Source: Clostridiaceae bacterium (GTDB lineage: Bacteria; Bacillota; Clostridia; Lachnospirales; Lachnospiraceae). Taken from it: a stretch of 64,000 nt of DNA. Positions 43,744 to 53,146 of the stretch are shown here, piece by piece. The stretch is taken from NCBI GenBank assembly GCA_910574345.1, contig CAJSZV010000013.1:35010-99009 (forward strand). Reading direction: 5' to 3'. Position numbers and translations under genes: made by a program. Under the pieces are notes generated by a model that saw nothing but the letters and a program-made list of their open reading frames with translations, was not told where the DNA came from and made no database searches. Within the stretch, counting starts at the first letter, position 1. Every line of letters starts with the position of its first letter.

Positions 43744-44493
43744 ATGGGAAGCAGTAAGAAAGGGAGATTTTTTGCAGGGATCTTTCTGGCAGCGTTCCTT
43801 GCTATGATCGTATGTATTCCTGTCATGGCAGTTACGAGACTGGGAGAGACAGAGAAGGCATACTGGGATAAGAGTGAGCTTGGGCTGGCCCGCTGGAAAA
43901 AAGTGGAGCATGCCAGGGAATACCAGGTTCGGCTGTATATAGGCGGAGGAGAATATGTAAAGTCCCTTACGGTGAATACCACGAAAGCGGATTTCAGCAG
44001 CTACATGGAGAATGACAATCTGTACTATTATACCGTACGTGCGGTGGCCCAGTCGAATCAGAAAGATTATGTATCCGGCGAGTGGGTCATGTCGGAAGAG
44101 CTTGAAGTGCATGACTTAGGGGATACCCAGGGAAAGTGGAGAACCTATAGTCAGGGAAAGAAGTATCGAAAGGATGACGGAAGTTTTGTGACGGGCCAGT
44201 GGTATCAGATTATAGGCGACTGGTATTACTTCAATCAGGACGGATATGTCCAGACCGGCTGGCAGCAGATGGATTCCAAGTGGTACTATCTGGGCGAGAA
44301 TGGCGTTATGCAGACTGGCTGGCAGAAACTTAACGGGAATTGGTATTACCTGAATAGTGACGGCGCTATGGCAGTGGGCTGGACACAGGTAAAGCCAGGT
44401 GAGTGGTATTATCTGGACGGGGAAGGAAAGATGCTTGCCAATACGGAGGTAGACGGATACAGATTGGATGAATCCGGCTTATGGGTTCCATAA
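43744..44493 (+). CDS. Secreted wall-binding repeat protein, shorter relative
   Basis: Exported protein of 249 residues. A signal peptide or anchor (residues 1-29) is followed by a fibronectin-III-like module (EYQVRLYIGGGEYVKSL, then YYTVRAVAQ) like that of the preceding gene, and about four wall-binding repeats (GDWYYFNQDGYVQTGW and similar). It starts 46 bases after the previous stop behind GAGGAGCAGG. The pair looks like a duplication in which this copy lost the first domain. Confidence 0.85.
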   Translation: MGSSKKGRFFAGIFLAAFLAMIVCIPVMAVTRLGETEKAYWDKSELGLARWKKVEHAREYQVRLYIGGGEYVKSLTVNTTKADFSSYMENDNLYYYTVRAVAQSNQKDYVSGEWVMSEELEVHDLGDTQGKWRTYSQGKKYRKDDGSFVTGQWYQIIGDWYYFNQDGYVQTGWQQMDSKWYYLGENGVMQTGWQKLNGNWYYLNSDGAMAVGWTQVKPGEWYYLDGEGKMLANTEVDGYRLDESGLWVP

Positions 44494-44502
44494 AGACAGA
44501 AA

Positions 44503-44529
44503 GAGGGTAGATTTGATACCCTCTTTTTT
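44503..44529 (+). terminator. Intrinsic terminator after the wall-binding pair
   Basis: GAGGGTA pairs with TACCCTC around ATTTGA-type loop bases, followed by six T. The ECF promoter begins three bases later. Confidence 0.9.
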
Positions 44530-44531
44530 GC

Positions 44532-44560
44532 TTGACTATTGCGGCAAATTCTACTAAAAT
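44532..44560 (+). promoter_or_regulatory. Promoter for the ECF transporter module
   Basis: TTGACT at 44532-44537, 17 bases, TAAAAT at 44555-44560. Confidence 0.78.
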
Positions 44561-44598
44561 TGAAAAGCATATGAGAAGGGTATACAGAAAGGATGTCA

Positions 44599-45480
44599 AT
44601 GGGAATCATAAAAGCAAGCAAGCTGATATTCGATTATATAAGAAGAGATGAAGAGGAAAACATCGAAGAGATCAATCGTGCTATCGATAACCTGAGTGTG
44701 GATATTGAGAAGGGCAGCTTCGTGGCCATACTGGGGCATAACGGTTCGGGTAAGTCTACCTTTGCAAAACATATTAACGGAATCCTGGCTCCCACAGAGG
44801 GAACAGTCTGGGTAGCTGACATGAATACGGCGGATGAAGAATCTATCTGGGAGATACGGAAGAAAGCGGGAATGGTCTTTCAGAATCCCGACAATCAGAT
44901 CATCGGCAATGTGGTAGAAGAGGATGTAGGCTTTGGGCCGGAGAATATAGGAGTTCCTACAGAAGATATCTGGCGGCGCGTGGACGAAAGCCTGGCGGCG
45001 GTAGGGATGACAGCCTATCGCTATAAGTCGCCGAACAAGCTGTCCGGCGGACAGAAGCAGAGAGTAGCCATTGCAGGAGTTATGGCCATGAGACCGGAGT
45101 GCATTATCTTAGATGAGCCTACAGCCATGCTGGACCCCAATGGACGTAAGGAAGTCATAAAAACCGTTCGTGAATTGAACCGGAGGGAAGGCATCACAGT
45201 TTTGTTAATCACTCACTATATGGAAGAAGTGATCCATGCGGACCGGGTAATCGTCATGGATGACGGAAAGCTGGTTATGGACGGGACGCCCAGGGAGGTC
45301 TTCTCAAAAGTTGATAAGCTGAAATCTTACCGCCTTGATGTGCCTCAGGTGACGGAACTGGCTTACGAGCTGAAACAGGCTGGCGTGGATATTCCCGATG
45401 GTATTTTGTCAAATGATGAGCTGATGAAATCTCTGCTTCCGTTTTTTGAAAAGAAGTTTCCGGAACAGATCACCATATAA
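44599..45480 (+). CDS. ecfA1: ECF transporter ATPase A1
   Basis: ATPase of about 293 residues that powers vitamin and cofactor uptake with EcfA2, EcfT and exchangeable S-proteins. Walker A is GHNGSGKST, the signature motif [13 protein letters not shown], and Walker [15 protein letters not shown] prefer the ATG at 44599 because AAAGGATG lies at a normal distance; an in-frame ATG at 44593 is too close to it. Twelve bases separate it from ecfA2. Confidence 0.93.
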   Translation: MGIIKASKLIFDYIRRDEEENIEEINRAIDNLSVDIEKGSFVAILGHNGSGKSTFAKHINGILAPTEGTVWVADMNTADEESIWEIRKKAGMVFQNPDNQIIGNVVEEDVGFGPENIGVPTEDIWRRVDESLAAVGMTAYRYKSPNKLSGGQKQRVAIAGVMAMRPECIILDEPTAMLDPNGRKEVIKTVRELNRREGITVLLITHYMEEVIHADRVIVMDDGKLVMDGTPREVFSKVDKLKSYRLDVPQVTELAYELKQAGVDIPDGILSNDELMKSLLPFFEKKFPEQITI

Positions 45481-45492
45481 CAGGAGAACGTT

Positions 45493-46353
45493 ATGTCAAT
45501 CAAAGCAGAAAATTTGACTTATATATACAGCGAGGGAACTGCCCTGGAGCAGTATGCTTTAAAAAATGTTAATTTTGAAATCCCGGACGGGCAGTTTGTG
45601 GGCCTGATCGGCCATACCGGTTCCGGAAAATCTACACTGATCCAGCATTTGAATGGTCTGATCAAACCTACGAAAGGAACCGTATATTACGATGATGTGG
45701 ATATACACAGTGAGGGATACAATTTAAGGGAACTGCGTTCCAGGGTAGGATTGGTGTTTCAGTACCCGGAACATCAGCTGTTTGAAGTAGATGTATTTTC
45801 TGATGTATGTTACGGGCCAAAGAATCTGGGACTGAGCAGAGAGGAAGCAGGAGAATGCGCCAGGGAAGCTCTGGAACTGGTGGGCCTGGATAAACGGTAC
45901 TGGGAGCAGTCTCCTTTTGAATTGTCCGGAGGCCAGAAACGGAGGGCAGCCATAGCTGGCGTCCTGGCTATGAACCCCAAAGTGCTGATCTTAGATGAAC
46001 CTACGGCAGGGCTGGACCCTAAGGGGCGGGATGAGATACTGGATGAGATCAGCCAGCTTCATAAGGAGCGCGGGATGAGTATTATTCTGGTGTCTCACAG
46101 CATGGAGGACATTGCCAGATATGCGGATCGCCTTATGGTGATGAACCATGGTGAAAAGGTATTCGACGGATCGCCTAAGGAGATATTCGAGCATTATAAA
46201 GAGTTGGAGACTATGGGGCTGGCAGCTCCCCAGGTGACTTATATTATTCATGGGCTGAGAGATCACGGTGTGCCTGTGGACAGCGGGATCACCACGGTGG
46301 AAGAAGCCAGAGACGCGATTCTGGAGCTGCTGGGCGGAGGAAGACATGATTAG
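45493..46353 (+). CDS. ecfA2: ECF transporter ATPase A2
   Basis: Second ATPase of the energy-coupling module, 286 residues. Walker A is GHTGSGKST, the signature LSGGQKRRAAIAG, and Walker B VLILDEPTAGLD. CAGGAG precedes the ATG. The stop overlaps the ecfT start by eight bases, so the two are coupled. Confidence 0.95.
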   Translation: MSIKAENLTYIYSEGTALEQYALKNVNFEIPDGQFVGLIGHTGSGKSTLIQHLNGLIKPTKGTVYYDDVDIHSEGYNLRELRSRVGLVFQYPEHQLFEVDVFSDVCYGPKNLGLSREEAGECAREALELVGLDKRYWEQSPFELSGGQKRRAAIAGVLAMNPKVLILDEPTAGLDPKGRDEILDEISQLHKERGMSIILVSHSMEDIARYADRLMVMNHGEKVFDGSPKEIFEHYKELETMGLAAPQVTYIIHGLRDHGVPVDSGITTVEEARDAILELLGGGRHD

Positions 46354-47140
46354 AGATATTACATTAGGACAATATTATCCTGTAGATTCCGTGCTCCATC
46401 GCATGGATCCACGCACGAAACTGTTTGGCACTATGATATTCATCATCTCACTGTTTTTGGCCAACAGTGTTGTGACCTATATCATAGCAACCCTTTTTCT
46501 GGCATCAGCCATCCGAATCTCCAAGGTTCCCTTTAAATTTATGGTGCGGGGACTGAAGGCAATCCTGTTCCTTCTGCTGATCAGTGTGAGTTTCAATCTG
46601 TTTCTTACGGACGGGCAGGTATTGATAAAGCTGGGATTTTTGAAAATCACCAGGGAGGGAATCAGAGTATCCTGCTTTATGGGGTTAAGACTGATCTATC
46701 TGGTGGTGGGCTCTTCTATTATGACCCTTACCACGACTCCCAACGCATTGACTGACGGCCTGGAGAAAAGCCTTGGTTTTTTGAAGACAGTGAAAGTGCC
46801 GGTTCATGAGATATCTATGATGATGTCCATTGCACTTCGATTTATTCCTATACTGGTAGAAGAGACGGACAAGATCATGAAGGCTCAGATGGCAAGAGGA
46901 GCTGACTTTGAGAGCGGCAATCTGATCCAGAAGGCCAAAAGCATGGTTCCCCTTCTGGTCCCCCTGTTTATCTCCGCTTTTCGGCGGGCTACAGACCTGG
47001 CCATGGCCATGGAGGCCAGGTGTTATCGGGGCGGTGAAGGGCGGACGAAGATGAAACCCCTGCGTTATCATAAGCAGGATTACAGGGCCTATGCGGTTTA
47101 TGGGATATATCTGGCAGCCATAATCGGGGTGAGAATGTAG
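46346..47140 (+). CDS. ecfT: ECF transporter transmembrane protein T
   Basis: Membrane scaffold of 264 residues that joins the two ATPases to substrate-binding S-proteins. It starts MIRDITLGQYYPVDSVLHRMDPRTK, the family N-terminus. The two ATPase-contacting Ala-Arg-Gly motifs are partly seen as AQMARGADF and the later MEARCYRGGEGRT segment. The start at 46346 lies inside the end of ecfA2 after GGAGGAAG. No S-protein gene is adjacent, as is usual for this shared (group II) type. Confidence 0.93.
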   Translation: MIRDITLGQYYPVDSVLHRMDPRTKLFGTMIFIISLFLANSVVTYIIATLFLASAIRISKVPFKFMVRGLKAILFLLLISVSFNLFLTDGQVLIKLGFLKITREGIRVSCFMGLRLIYLVVGSSIMTLTTTPNALTDGLEKSLGFLKTVKVPVHEISMMMSIALRFIPILVEETDKIMKAQMARGADFESGNLIQKAKSMVPLLVPLFISAFRRATDLAMAMEARCYRGGEGRTKMKPLRYHKQDYRAYAVYGIYLAAIIGVRM

Positions 47141-47158
47141 GGGCTGGAAGGGGGATTT

Positions 47159-48643
47159 ATGAAACGTGTTAAAATGGTTCTGGCTTATGACGGGACGAAT
47201 TACTGCGGATGGCAGCTCCAATCCAATGGTATTACCATAGAAGCGGTGTTGGGCAGCGCTCTCTCGGAACTTCTGAGAGAGCCGATTGTGGTTATCGGAG
47301 CCAGCAGGACGGACTCAGGGGTTCATGCAGAAGGCAATGTGGCAGTGTTTGACACGGAGAACAGGATGCCGGCGGACAAGATCTGCTTTGCACTGAATCA
47401 GAGGCTTCCTGAAGATATCCGGGTATTATCCTCAGAAGAGGTGTCTTCCTGCTGGCATCCCAGAAAGCAGAACTGTGTCAAAACTTATGAATATCGGATT
47501 CTGAACCGAAAGATCGCTATGCCTACGCTGCGTCTCTATTCCCATTTCTGTTATTTTCCGCTGGATGTGAATAAGATGCGCAGAGCAGCTTCGTACCTTT
47601 TAGGAGAGCATGATTTTAAAAGTTTCTGTACGGTACGGGGCCAGGCGGAGGACACGGTGCGGACGATCTACCGAATGGATGTGGTGGAAGAGAGAGGAAT
47701 GATTACCATTCGGGTCAGCGGAAGCGGCTTTTTGTATAATATGGTGCGGATTATTGCCGGAACGCTGATGAAAGTGGGAATGGGGGTGTACCCGCCGGAA
47801 CATGTAAAGGAGATTCTCAGGGCCAGAAACCGGCAGGCGGCGGGGCCCACGGCTCCGGCAAGAGGGCTGACACTGATGGGATTGGAATATGAGGCGGAAT
47901 TGAAGAAGCGCATTAGCGGAAAGAATGAGGACTGGGATTATCAGTTGATTCAGACGGAAATTCCCATGAAACAGAAGGCCTATCTCATTATCAACCGATG
48001 CAGGGAAGAGGACTTTGACCGGCTTCTGACTCGGGTTACCCATCAGGCAGTCCGCAACGGGGCCAGGCAGGTATATGTGTGCGACAGGGAGAAAGACCAC
48101 CGTATCGTTCCGGGGAAAGCTTACGGATATTATCTCTTCAGCCACAGCCATGATATGATGGAACTTAAGAAAGAGGTTTCGGGAAATCAGGCAGAAAACC
48201 AGCAGGTGGAATGGGAACATGTAAAACCTCAGCAGGTGTCGTCTCTGTGCGCATTATACAACGAGATTTTTTATGCGGTGCCCAATTCCGCCGCATTGAC
48301 AGAAGATGAGATCAGGCAGTGGATGTCAGACAGCAGATGGAATTTGTTCTTTGTAAAAGATCAGGGAGAGACAGCAGGATTTCTCATGCTTGTTGATAAG
48401 GGGACGGAAGCGGAGATAGACAGCCTGGGCCTTCTCAAAGAGTTCAGAGGCAGAGGGCTTGCAAAAAGAATGCTGGCCCAGGCAGAGCTGGAAGCAGCGA
48501 AAAAGGGAATCAGGACACTTTCTCTGGGTGTATCCAGTATCAACACTGCAGCTTATGCTCTGTATAAAAGCATGGGATATGACAGTGAGACCATAACTTC
48601 CAGATGGTATATGGCAGAGGGGAAGCTGCCGGAAGGAGTGTAG
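47159..48643 (+). CDS. truA: tRNA pseudouridine synthase A fused to a GNAT acetyltransferase domain
   Basis: Residues 1-about 248 are TruA, which makes pseudouridine at tRNA positions 38-40. The catalytic Asp lies in GASRTDSGVHAEGNV, and the GSGFLYNMVRIIAGTL segment is typical. TruA normally ends near residue 245-265. This protein continues to 494 with an unrecognised middle part (about 260-345) and a GNAT fold whose acetyl-CoA motif is EFRGRGLAKRM, followed by NTAAYALYKSMGY. GGGGGA precedes the ATG. It follows ecfT by 18 bases, the usual Firmicutes order. The acetyl acceptor is unknown. Confidence 0.9.
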   Translation: MKRVKMVLAYDGTNYCGWQLQSNGITIEAVLGSALSELLREPIVVIGASRTDSGVHAEGNVAVFDTENRMPADKICFALNQRLPEDIRVLSSEEVSSCWHPRKQNCVKTYEYRILNRKIAMPTLRLYSHFCYFPLDVNKMRRAASYLLGEHDFKSFCTVRGQAEDTVRTIYRMDVVEERGMITIRVSGSGFLYNMVRIIAGTLMKVGMGVYPPEHVKEILRARNRQAAGPTAPARGLTLMGLEYEAELKKRISGKNEDWDYQLIQTEIPMKQKAYLIINRCREEDFDRLLTRVTHQAVRNGARQVYVCDREKDHRIVPGKAYGYYLFSHSHDMMELKKEVSGNQAENQQVEWEHVKPQQVSSLCALYNEIFYAVPNSAALTEDEIRQWMSDSRWNLFFVKDQGETAGFLMLVDKGTEAEIDSLGLLKEFRGRGLAKRMLAQAELEAAKKGIRTLSLGVSSINTAAYALYKSMGYDSETITSRWYMAEGKLPEGV

Positions 48644-48646
48644 CAT

Positions 48647-51517
48647 ATGGATTGTTGGGAGATTTTGGGAATCAAAGAGACGCAGGATGAAGACAGGATC
48701 CGGAAGGCTTATCTGAAGATGCTTCCGCAGTTTCATCCGGAAGAGAATCCGGAAGGCTTCAAAGCGCTGAGAGAGGCTTTGGAGGAAGCCATGAAAGCGG
48801 CATCAGGTTCCGGGGCAAAGCAGGAGGCAGTGCTCACGGACAGCCGGGAGATCAGAAATCTTCTTAAGGAAGCCCGGAATATCTATGAGGACTTTGGCAG
48901 GCGGATAAAACCTCAGGAGTGGAAGACACTGGCGGCTCAGTCCGTGTGTGAGGATTTAGAGACACAGAAGGAAGCCGGATGGGCATTGCTGGGATTTCTG
49001 ATGGATCACATTCATCTGCCCCATGACTGTTACAAGGCTTTGGATGAGATATTCGGATGGACAGAGACGGGAGAGGAACTATACGCCCATTTTCCGGAAG
49101 GGTTTGTAAGGTATCTTATGGACAGGATCGAGGAGGAGGATTCTTTCCGCTATGATAAAACTCCTGTTAGGGAAGACTTTGATTATGACGCTTTTTTCGA
49201 GGGATTCTTTGAACTGAGGACGGCTGTGGGTGAGAAAGACCGGGACAAAGTGGAAAAAGGGATGGAAGAACTGGATGCTATGGAGATGGAACATCCGGAT
49301 CTTTCCATCTTAAAGATTCGTCATCTTTCCATGATTCGAGGAATGGAGCAGGAGACCTGGGATATGGCGAGAGAGCTCTACAAAAAAGATGGAGCCAATG
49401 GCCCTACAAGATACTGGTATGTCAGGTCTGCCATAGAGGCCAATGACTCAGGCGCGGATCCGGAAGAACTGGAGCAGATCGTCACAAGCCTTGTGGAGGA
49501 AGATCCGGACAGTCCCGGTTACTGGCAGCTGTGCGGAGAATTTTTGAAAAATCAGAATCGTCTGGAACAGGCTCTTAGGGCTTTTGGACGGGCGAGAGAC
49601 TGCAGCCAGGAGGAATGGGGATATCTGGAGGAACAGATCGCGGAGACGGCCCATGACTTGTCCGTTCAGATGGAAGAGGAGGGCTGTGAGGATTCCTGGG
49701 CTTTGGCCCATATCTGCTGGAGCGGCCGCCGCTACGACAAAGTCCGGGAACTGCTGACAGCAGTGCAGCCCCAGGAGGGGCGGGAGATGACCTGGCTTAT
49801 CCTTATGGCGGGAAGCTGTCATGAGCTGGAAGACTATAAAGAGGCTTTAAGGTACAGGGAGAAGATCTGGGATACCTATGATGGGGATCAAAAGCCCCTG
49901 GAACTCTATATGGATCTGGCGGAGGAATATGATCTCACCGGGAATCATGAAAAAGCTTTGGAGATCTATGGACAGGCTTGCGAAATGTTTAAGGGAGAAC
50001 CGGAGATCTATTACAGGCAGGCAAAGATTCTGGAAGAGCAGGAGAAGCCGGAGGAAGCCATAGCCATGTGCGACAGAGCATTGGAGATCGGTTTTTATCA
50101 GGATGCATTTAACCTTCGTCTGGAAATCCTTCTGGATATAGAAGAGTATGAGCAGGTGAAAGAAGCGGCTGAGAAGGTGATGGAACAGGGATACCGTTCT
50201 GCGCAGGTACTTTTTGACTATGCCAGAGCCCTTCATGAGCTGGAAGATTACGCCGAAGCAGAGAAGGTCCTGGATGAATTATACCGACGGACAGACGGGG
50301 CGGATGTGGTCTGCGAGGAATATGCTTCCCTGTGCTATGACTCTGACCGCTCGGAGGAGGCTCTGAAGTGGATTGAGGAAGCTATTGGCAAGCGGGATAC
50401 CCTGAAACGTCAGTACAGGAAGGGAGATTATCTCCGTGACCTGGACCGGTATGAGGAAGAGCTGGCGGTTTATGAAGCTCTCTGGCAGCAGGGAATTCAG
50501 GACTGGTATACGAGATACCGCATGGGACGTGCACTGGAGCATATGGATCATTATGAGAGGGCGGAGGAGTACTACCGGAAGTCCATAGAAGAACACGGGG
50601 ACTACAGCCCCTTGTGGGACAGTCTGGGGGATGTGCTGCAGCAGCAGGGAAGATGGAAGGAAGCAGTGACTGCCTACGAGGTAGGAACAGAACTGAACCA
50701 TCTCCAGTCCACCAGAGATCTGTGCAGGCTGTTAAAGCGTCTTCATGAGGATGACAAAGCTCAGGAAGCCATAGAGAAAGGGTTGGAAAAATGGCCTCAG
50801 GACGGAAGCCTCCTTCTCCTTTATTCCGATATTCTGCTGAGGAAAAAGGAGTACGACAGGGCGGTTAAATGCCTGAACCGATACATAGAAGTAAAGCCGG
50901 CCCAGACAGAACGGGGATATCGGGAGATTGCTCAATGCTACGAACGTGAGGAGAAACTGGATAAGGCCCAGGAATATTATCAGAAAGCTATCGATTTATC
51001 TCCCGGCAGTGCCAGATGCTGGCGTCTTATGGGAAAGTTCCTGGCTAACGTGAGAAAAGATCAGGATAAAGCCCTTCCTTTCCTTAAGAAGTCTGTGGAG
51101 CTGATGCCTGACAGCACCTATGGGTTTATGAAATTAGGGGAAGTGTATGAGGCCCTTGGTCAGAAAGAAGAGGCTGTGGTGTGCTATGAGAAAGCGCTGG
51201 AGAACTACAGGGCGGATATAGAGAAGGATCCAGGGGACTGCTGTAATTACGAGGGAACAGCCGATGTCCTGATTCACTTAGGGCGTTTTGATGAGGCGGA
51301 AGAGATGATTCATAAGGCCATGTCCCTGGAGAAGAAAGTATTCACCTGCAGCTGCCCCTTCTGCTATGAAGCTCTGGAGGACATGGCAAAGATTGAGGAG
51401 CGGAAAGGGAATCTTGAGAAAGCTCTGGAGTGGATGGAACAGGCAGGGCGCCTTGCATCTACAGACTATTATCCAAAGGAGATCGCCAGGTTAAAGGCGG
51501 CTATAGGAGATCAATAA
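48647..51517 (+). CDS. J-domain-like protein with a long TPR array
   Basis: Cytoplasmic protein of 956 residues. Residues 1-50 resemble a DnaJ J-domain (WEILGIKETQDEDRIRKAYLK), but the HPD motif that stimulates DnaK reads HPE. Residues about 200-950 hold many tetratricopeptide-type helix pairs, for example EEALKWIEEAI and DKAQEYYQKAIDLSPGSARCW. The architecture suggests a scaffold or co-chaperone that gathers partners; the altered HPD questions DnaK stimulation. It begins three bases after truA, so it is likely co-expressed. A terminator follows. Confidence 0.78.
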   Translation: MDCWEILGIKETQDEDRIRKAYLKMLPQFHPEENPEGFKALREALEEAMKAASGSGAKQEAVLTDSREIRNLLKEARNIYEDFGRRIKPQEWKTLAAQSVCEDLETQKEAGWALLGFLMDHIHLPHDCYKALDEIFGWTETGEELYAHFPEGFVRYLMDRIEEEDSFRYDKTPVREDFDYDAFFEGFFELRTAVGEKDRDKVEKGMEELDAMEMEHPDLSILKIRHLSMIRGMEQETWDMARELYKKDGANGPTRYWYVRSAIEANDSGADPEELEQIVTSLVEEDPDSPGYWQLCGEFLKNQNRLEQALRAFGRARDCSQEEWGYLEEQIAETAHDLSVQMEEEGCEDSWALAHICWSGRRYDKVRELLTAVQPQEGREMTWLILMAGSCHELEDYKEALRYREKIWDTYDGDQKPLELYMDLAEEYDLTGNHEKALEIYGQACEMFKGEPEIYYRQAKILEEQEKPEEAIAMCDRALEIGFYQDAFNLRLEILLDIEEYEQVKEAAEKVMEQGYRSAQVLFDYARALHELEDYAEAEKVLDELYRRTDGADVVCEEYASLCYDSDRSEEALKWIEEAIGKRDTLKRQYRKGDYLRDLDRYEEELAVYEALWQQGIQDWYTRYRMGRALEHMDHYERAEEYYRKSIEEHGDYSPLWDSLGDVLQQQGRWKEAVTAYEVGTELNHLQSTRDLCRLLKRLHEDDKAQEAIEKGLEKWPQDGSLLLLYSDILLRKKEYDRAVKCLNRYIEVKPAQTERGYREIAQCYEREEKLDKAQEYYQKAIDLSPGSARCWRLMGKFLANVRKDQDKALPFLKKSVELMPDSTYGFMKLGEVYEALGQKEEAVVCYEKALENYRADIEKDPGDCCNYEGTADVLIHLGRFDEAEEMIHKAMSLEKKVFTCSCPFCYEALEDMAKIEERKGNLEKALEWMEQAGRLASTDYYPKEIARLKAAIGDQ

Positions 51518-51522
51518 TGCGG

Positions 51523-51567
51523 AAACGCTGCAATTCTTTGTTTTTACAGGGATTGCAGCGTTTTTTA
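51523..51567 (+). terminator. Intrinsic terminator after the TPR gene
   Basis: AAACGCTGCAAT pairs with ATTGCAGCGTTT around an AT-rich loop and is followed by further T. Confidence 0.9.
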
Positions 51568-51849
51568 TTTCATCAGAAATTGCGTCCCATAAGGCAAAAC
51601 CCCTCCAGGTGGATGTACAGTCGAATGCGGCTTTCATGAAGCCATTTTTAAGCAAATTGTATAAATTTCAGTGCAGATGCTGGAAAATTATACATATTAA
51701 CAGTTGATAATGTTGACACATAAGAAATATGCGAATATAATTATTGAAACATCACAACGGATACAGTAGATGCAGAAGAAATAATTCTCCATTTTAGAGT
51801 AAAACGGTCAGTACTTGTTTTTCGGCGGACAAAGGGGGGCGATGGGGCT
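51568..51849 (+). other. Intergenic region before the fibre locus
   Basis: Together with the terminator this makes a 332-base gap. It includes a small GGCTT-TCATG-AAGCC hairpin followed by five T (near 51632-51653), AT-rich DNA, and the promoter at 51713-51741. No gene was found. Confidence 0.6.
51713..51741 (+). promoter_or_regulatory. Promoter of the SARP/BTAD regulator
   Basis: TTGACA at 51713-51718, 17 bases, TATAAT at 51736-51741: both hexamers are consensus. The untranslated leader is about 100 bases. Confidence 0.88.
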
Positions 51850-53037
51850 ATGGAAAGCGGAAAGGCGAGATTGGAAGTTTGTATGCTGGGCGGATTTACC
51901 ATCCGCTGCGACGGTCGTCCTGTATCCTTCAACAAGGGCGGCAGGTTTAAGTCCATCAGCCTTCTCCAGCTTCTTTTTATCCACAAGGACAAAGGGATAT
52001 CCAAGGAAGAACTGCTCCAGTGCCTTTATGACTGGGAGGCCATCAATGACAGGAATAACAGCCTGAACAGTCTGATCTATCGGTTAAAGAAACAGCTGAT
52101 CGCAGCAGGGCTTCCCCAAGATGAATATATCTCTCTGAAAAATGGAATTTGTCGGTGGAGCGCTGATATTGAGACAAAGATAGATTTTATAACCATGGAG
52201 GAATTGATTGCAAAGGCGGAGGGTAAGGGGGATGCGGAAAGCGAGGCGCTTCTTGAGGAGGCCTGCGCCCTCTATCAGGGAGAATTCCTGCCCGAGTCAT
52301 CCAATGAGATATGGGTGGCTGTAGAGAGTGTACGGCTGAAAGGCCTGTATGAGGAAGCGGTTCTCAGACTGTGCAGTATCTGGGAAAAGCAGGGTGAGTA
52401 CCAGAAGATGCTTGATCTCTACACCAAGACAGCGGAGATTTATCCTTATGAGGAATGGCAGGTATATCAGATCGACTGCCTTCTTGATCTGTGTCAATAT
52501 GAGAAAGCCTATGAACTGTACCGCCGGACCGTAAAGAATTACGCGGATGAGTTGGGTATCCCTCCGTCCGACCGGCTGCTTGAGAGACTTCAGAGGATGA
52601 ACGGCAAGCTGATTACGGAGGAGAACAGCTTGTCAAAGGTGAGAGAACAGCTGAGGGAGAATGAAGCAAAGGGGGCATATTATTGTCCATATCCCAGTTT
52701 CATTGATACTTACCGATACGTGTGCCGCATCGTAGAGCGCAGCGGACAGTCATTGTTCCTGATGTTATGTACTCTTCGATATACGGATCTGTCCTCAGAG
52801 AAGGACAGTGATGCACAGGCCCATCTTCAGTATGCCATAGAGCGATCCCTGAGGCGGGGAGATGTGTATACAAAGTACAGCAGCAATCAGTGTCTGATCC
52901 TTTTGTCGGAGATACAGAGAGAGGGCTGCGATGTGGTCTTTCATCGAATCAATACAAACTTCAGAAAGATAAACAGGGATCATAACTGCAGGATTGAGTA
53001 CGAAGCGGCGGAAATTATGGATTTTGAGGAAAGTTAG
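51850..53037 (+). CDS. SARP/BTAD-type transcriptional regulator with GGDEF-like C-terminus
   Basis: Protein of 395 residues. Residues 1-95 match the OmpR-like winged helix of SARP regulators (LEVCMLGGFTIRCDGRPVSF). Residues about 100-250 match the bacterial transcriptional activation domain (EACALYQGEFLPES, then YEEWQVYQIDCLLDLCQYEKAYELYR). Residues 275-395 resemble a degenerate GGDEF domain: the segment RRGDVYTKYSSNQCLILLSE has the usual RxxD and Y-x-x-x-x-x-LL spacing, with SSNQC in place of GGDEF. It would lack cyclase activity but might bind a nucleotide (inference). It lies directly upstream of the fibre locus and is its probable regulator. GGGGGG precedes the ATG. Confidence 0.78.
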   Translation: MESGKARLEVCMLGGFTIRCDGRPVSFNKGGRFKSISLLQLLFIHKDKGISKEELLQCLYDWEAINDRNNSLNSLIYRLKKQLIAAGLPQDEYISLKNGICRWSADIETKIDFITMEELIAKAEGKGDAESEALLEEACALYQGEFLPESSNEIWVAVESVRLKGLYEEAVLRLCSIWEKQGEYQKMLDLYTKTAEIYPYEEWQVYQIDCLLDLCQYEKAYELYRRTVKNYADELGIPPSDRLLERLQRMNGKLITEENSLSKVREQLRENEAKGAYYCPYPSFIDTYRYVCRIVERSGQSLFLMLCTLRYTDLSSEKDSDAQAHLQYAIERSLRRGDVYTKYSSNQCLILLSEIQREGCDVVFHRINTNFRKINRDHNCRIEYEAAEIMDFEES

Positions 53038-53086
53038 GGATCCGTTGCAGGAAATGCTGTTTTTCGAAAAAACCTGGAAAAAAAAG

Positions 53087-53119
53087 GGTTGGCGTGCCAG
53101 TTAGCGTGCCAGCCTTTTT
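53087..53119 (+). terminator. Intrinsic terminator after the regulator
   Basis: GGTTGGCGTGC pairs with GCGTGCCAGCC (with G-U pairs) around CAGTTA, followed by five T. The next gene starts 28 bases later, and I see no strong promoter in between, so readthrough may feed the fibre genes. Confidence 0.82.
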
Positions 53120-53146
53120 GTTATCTTAGAATAGATAGAAAGGGTG

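Noticed and set aside
47600-48220. 206-codon minus-strand frame inside truA
   Set aside because: It lies wholly within the truA-GNAT frame and lacks a start signal or known motifs.
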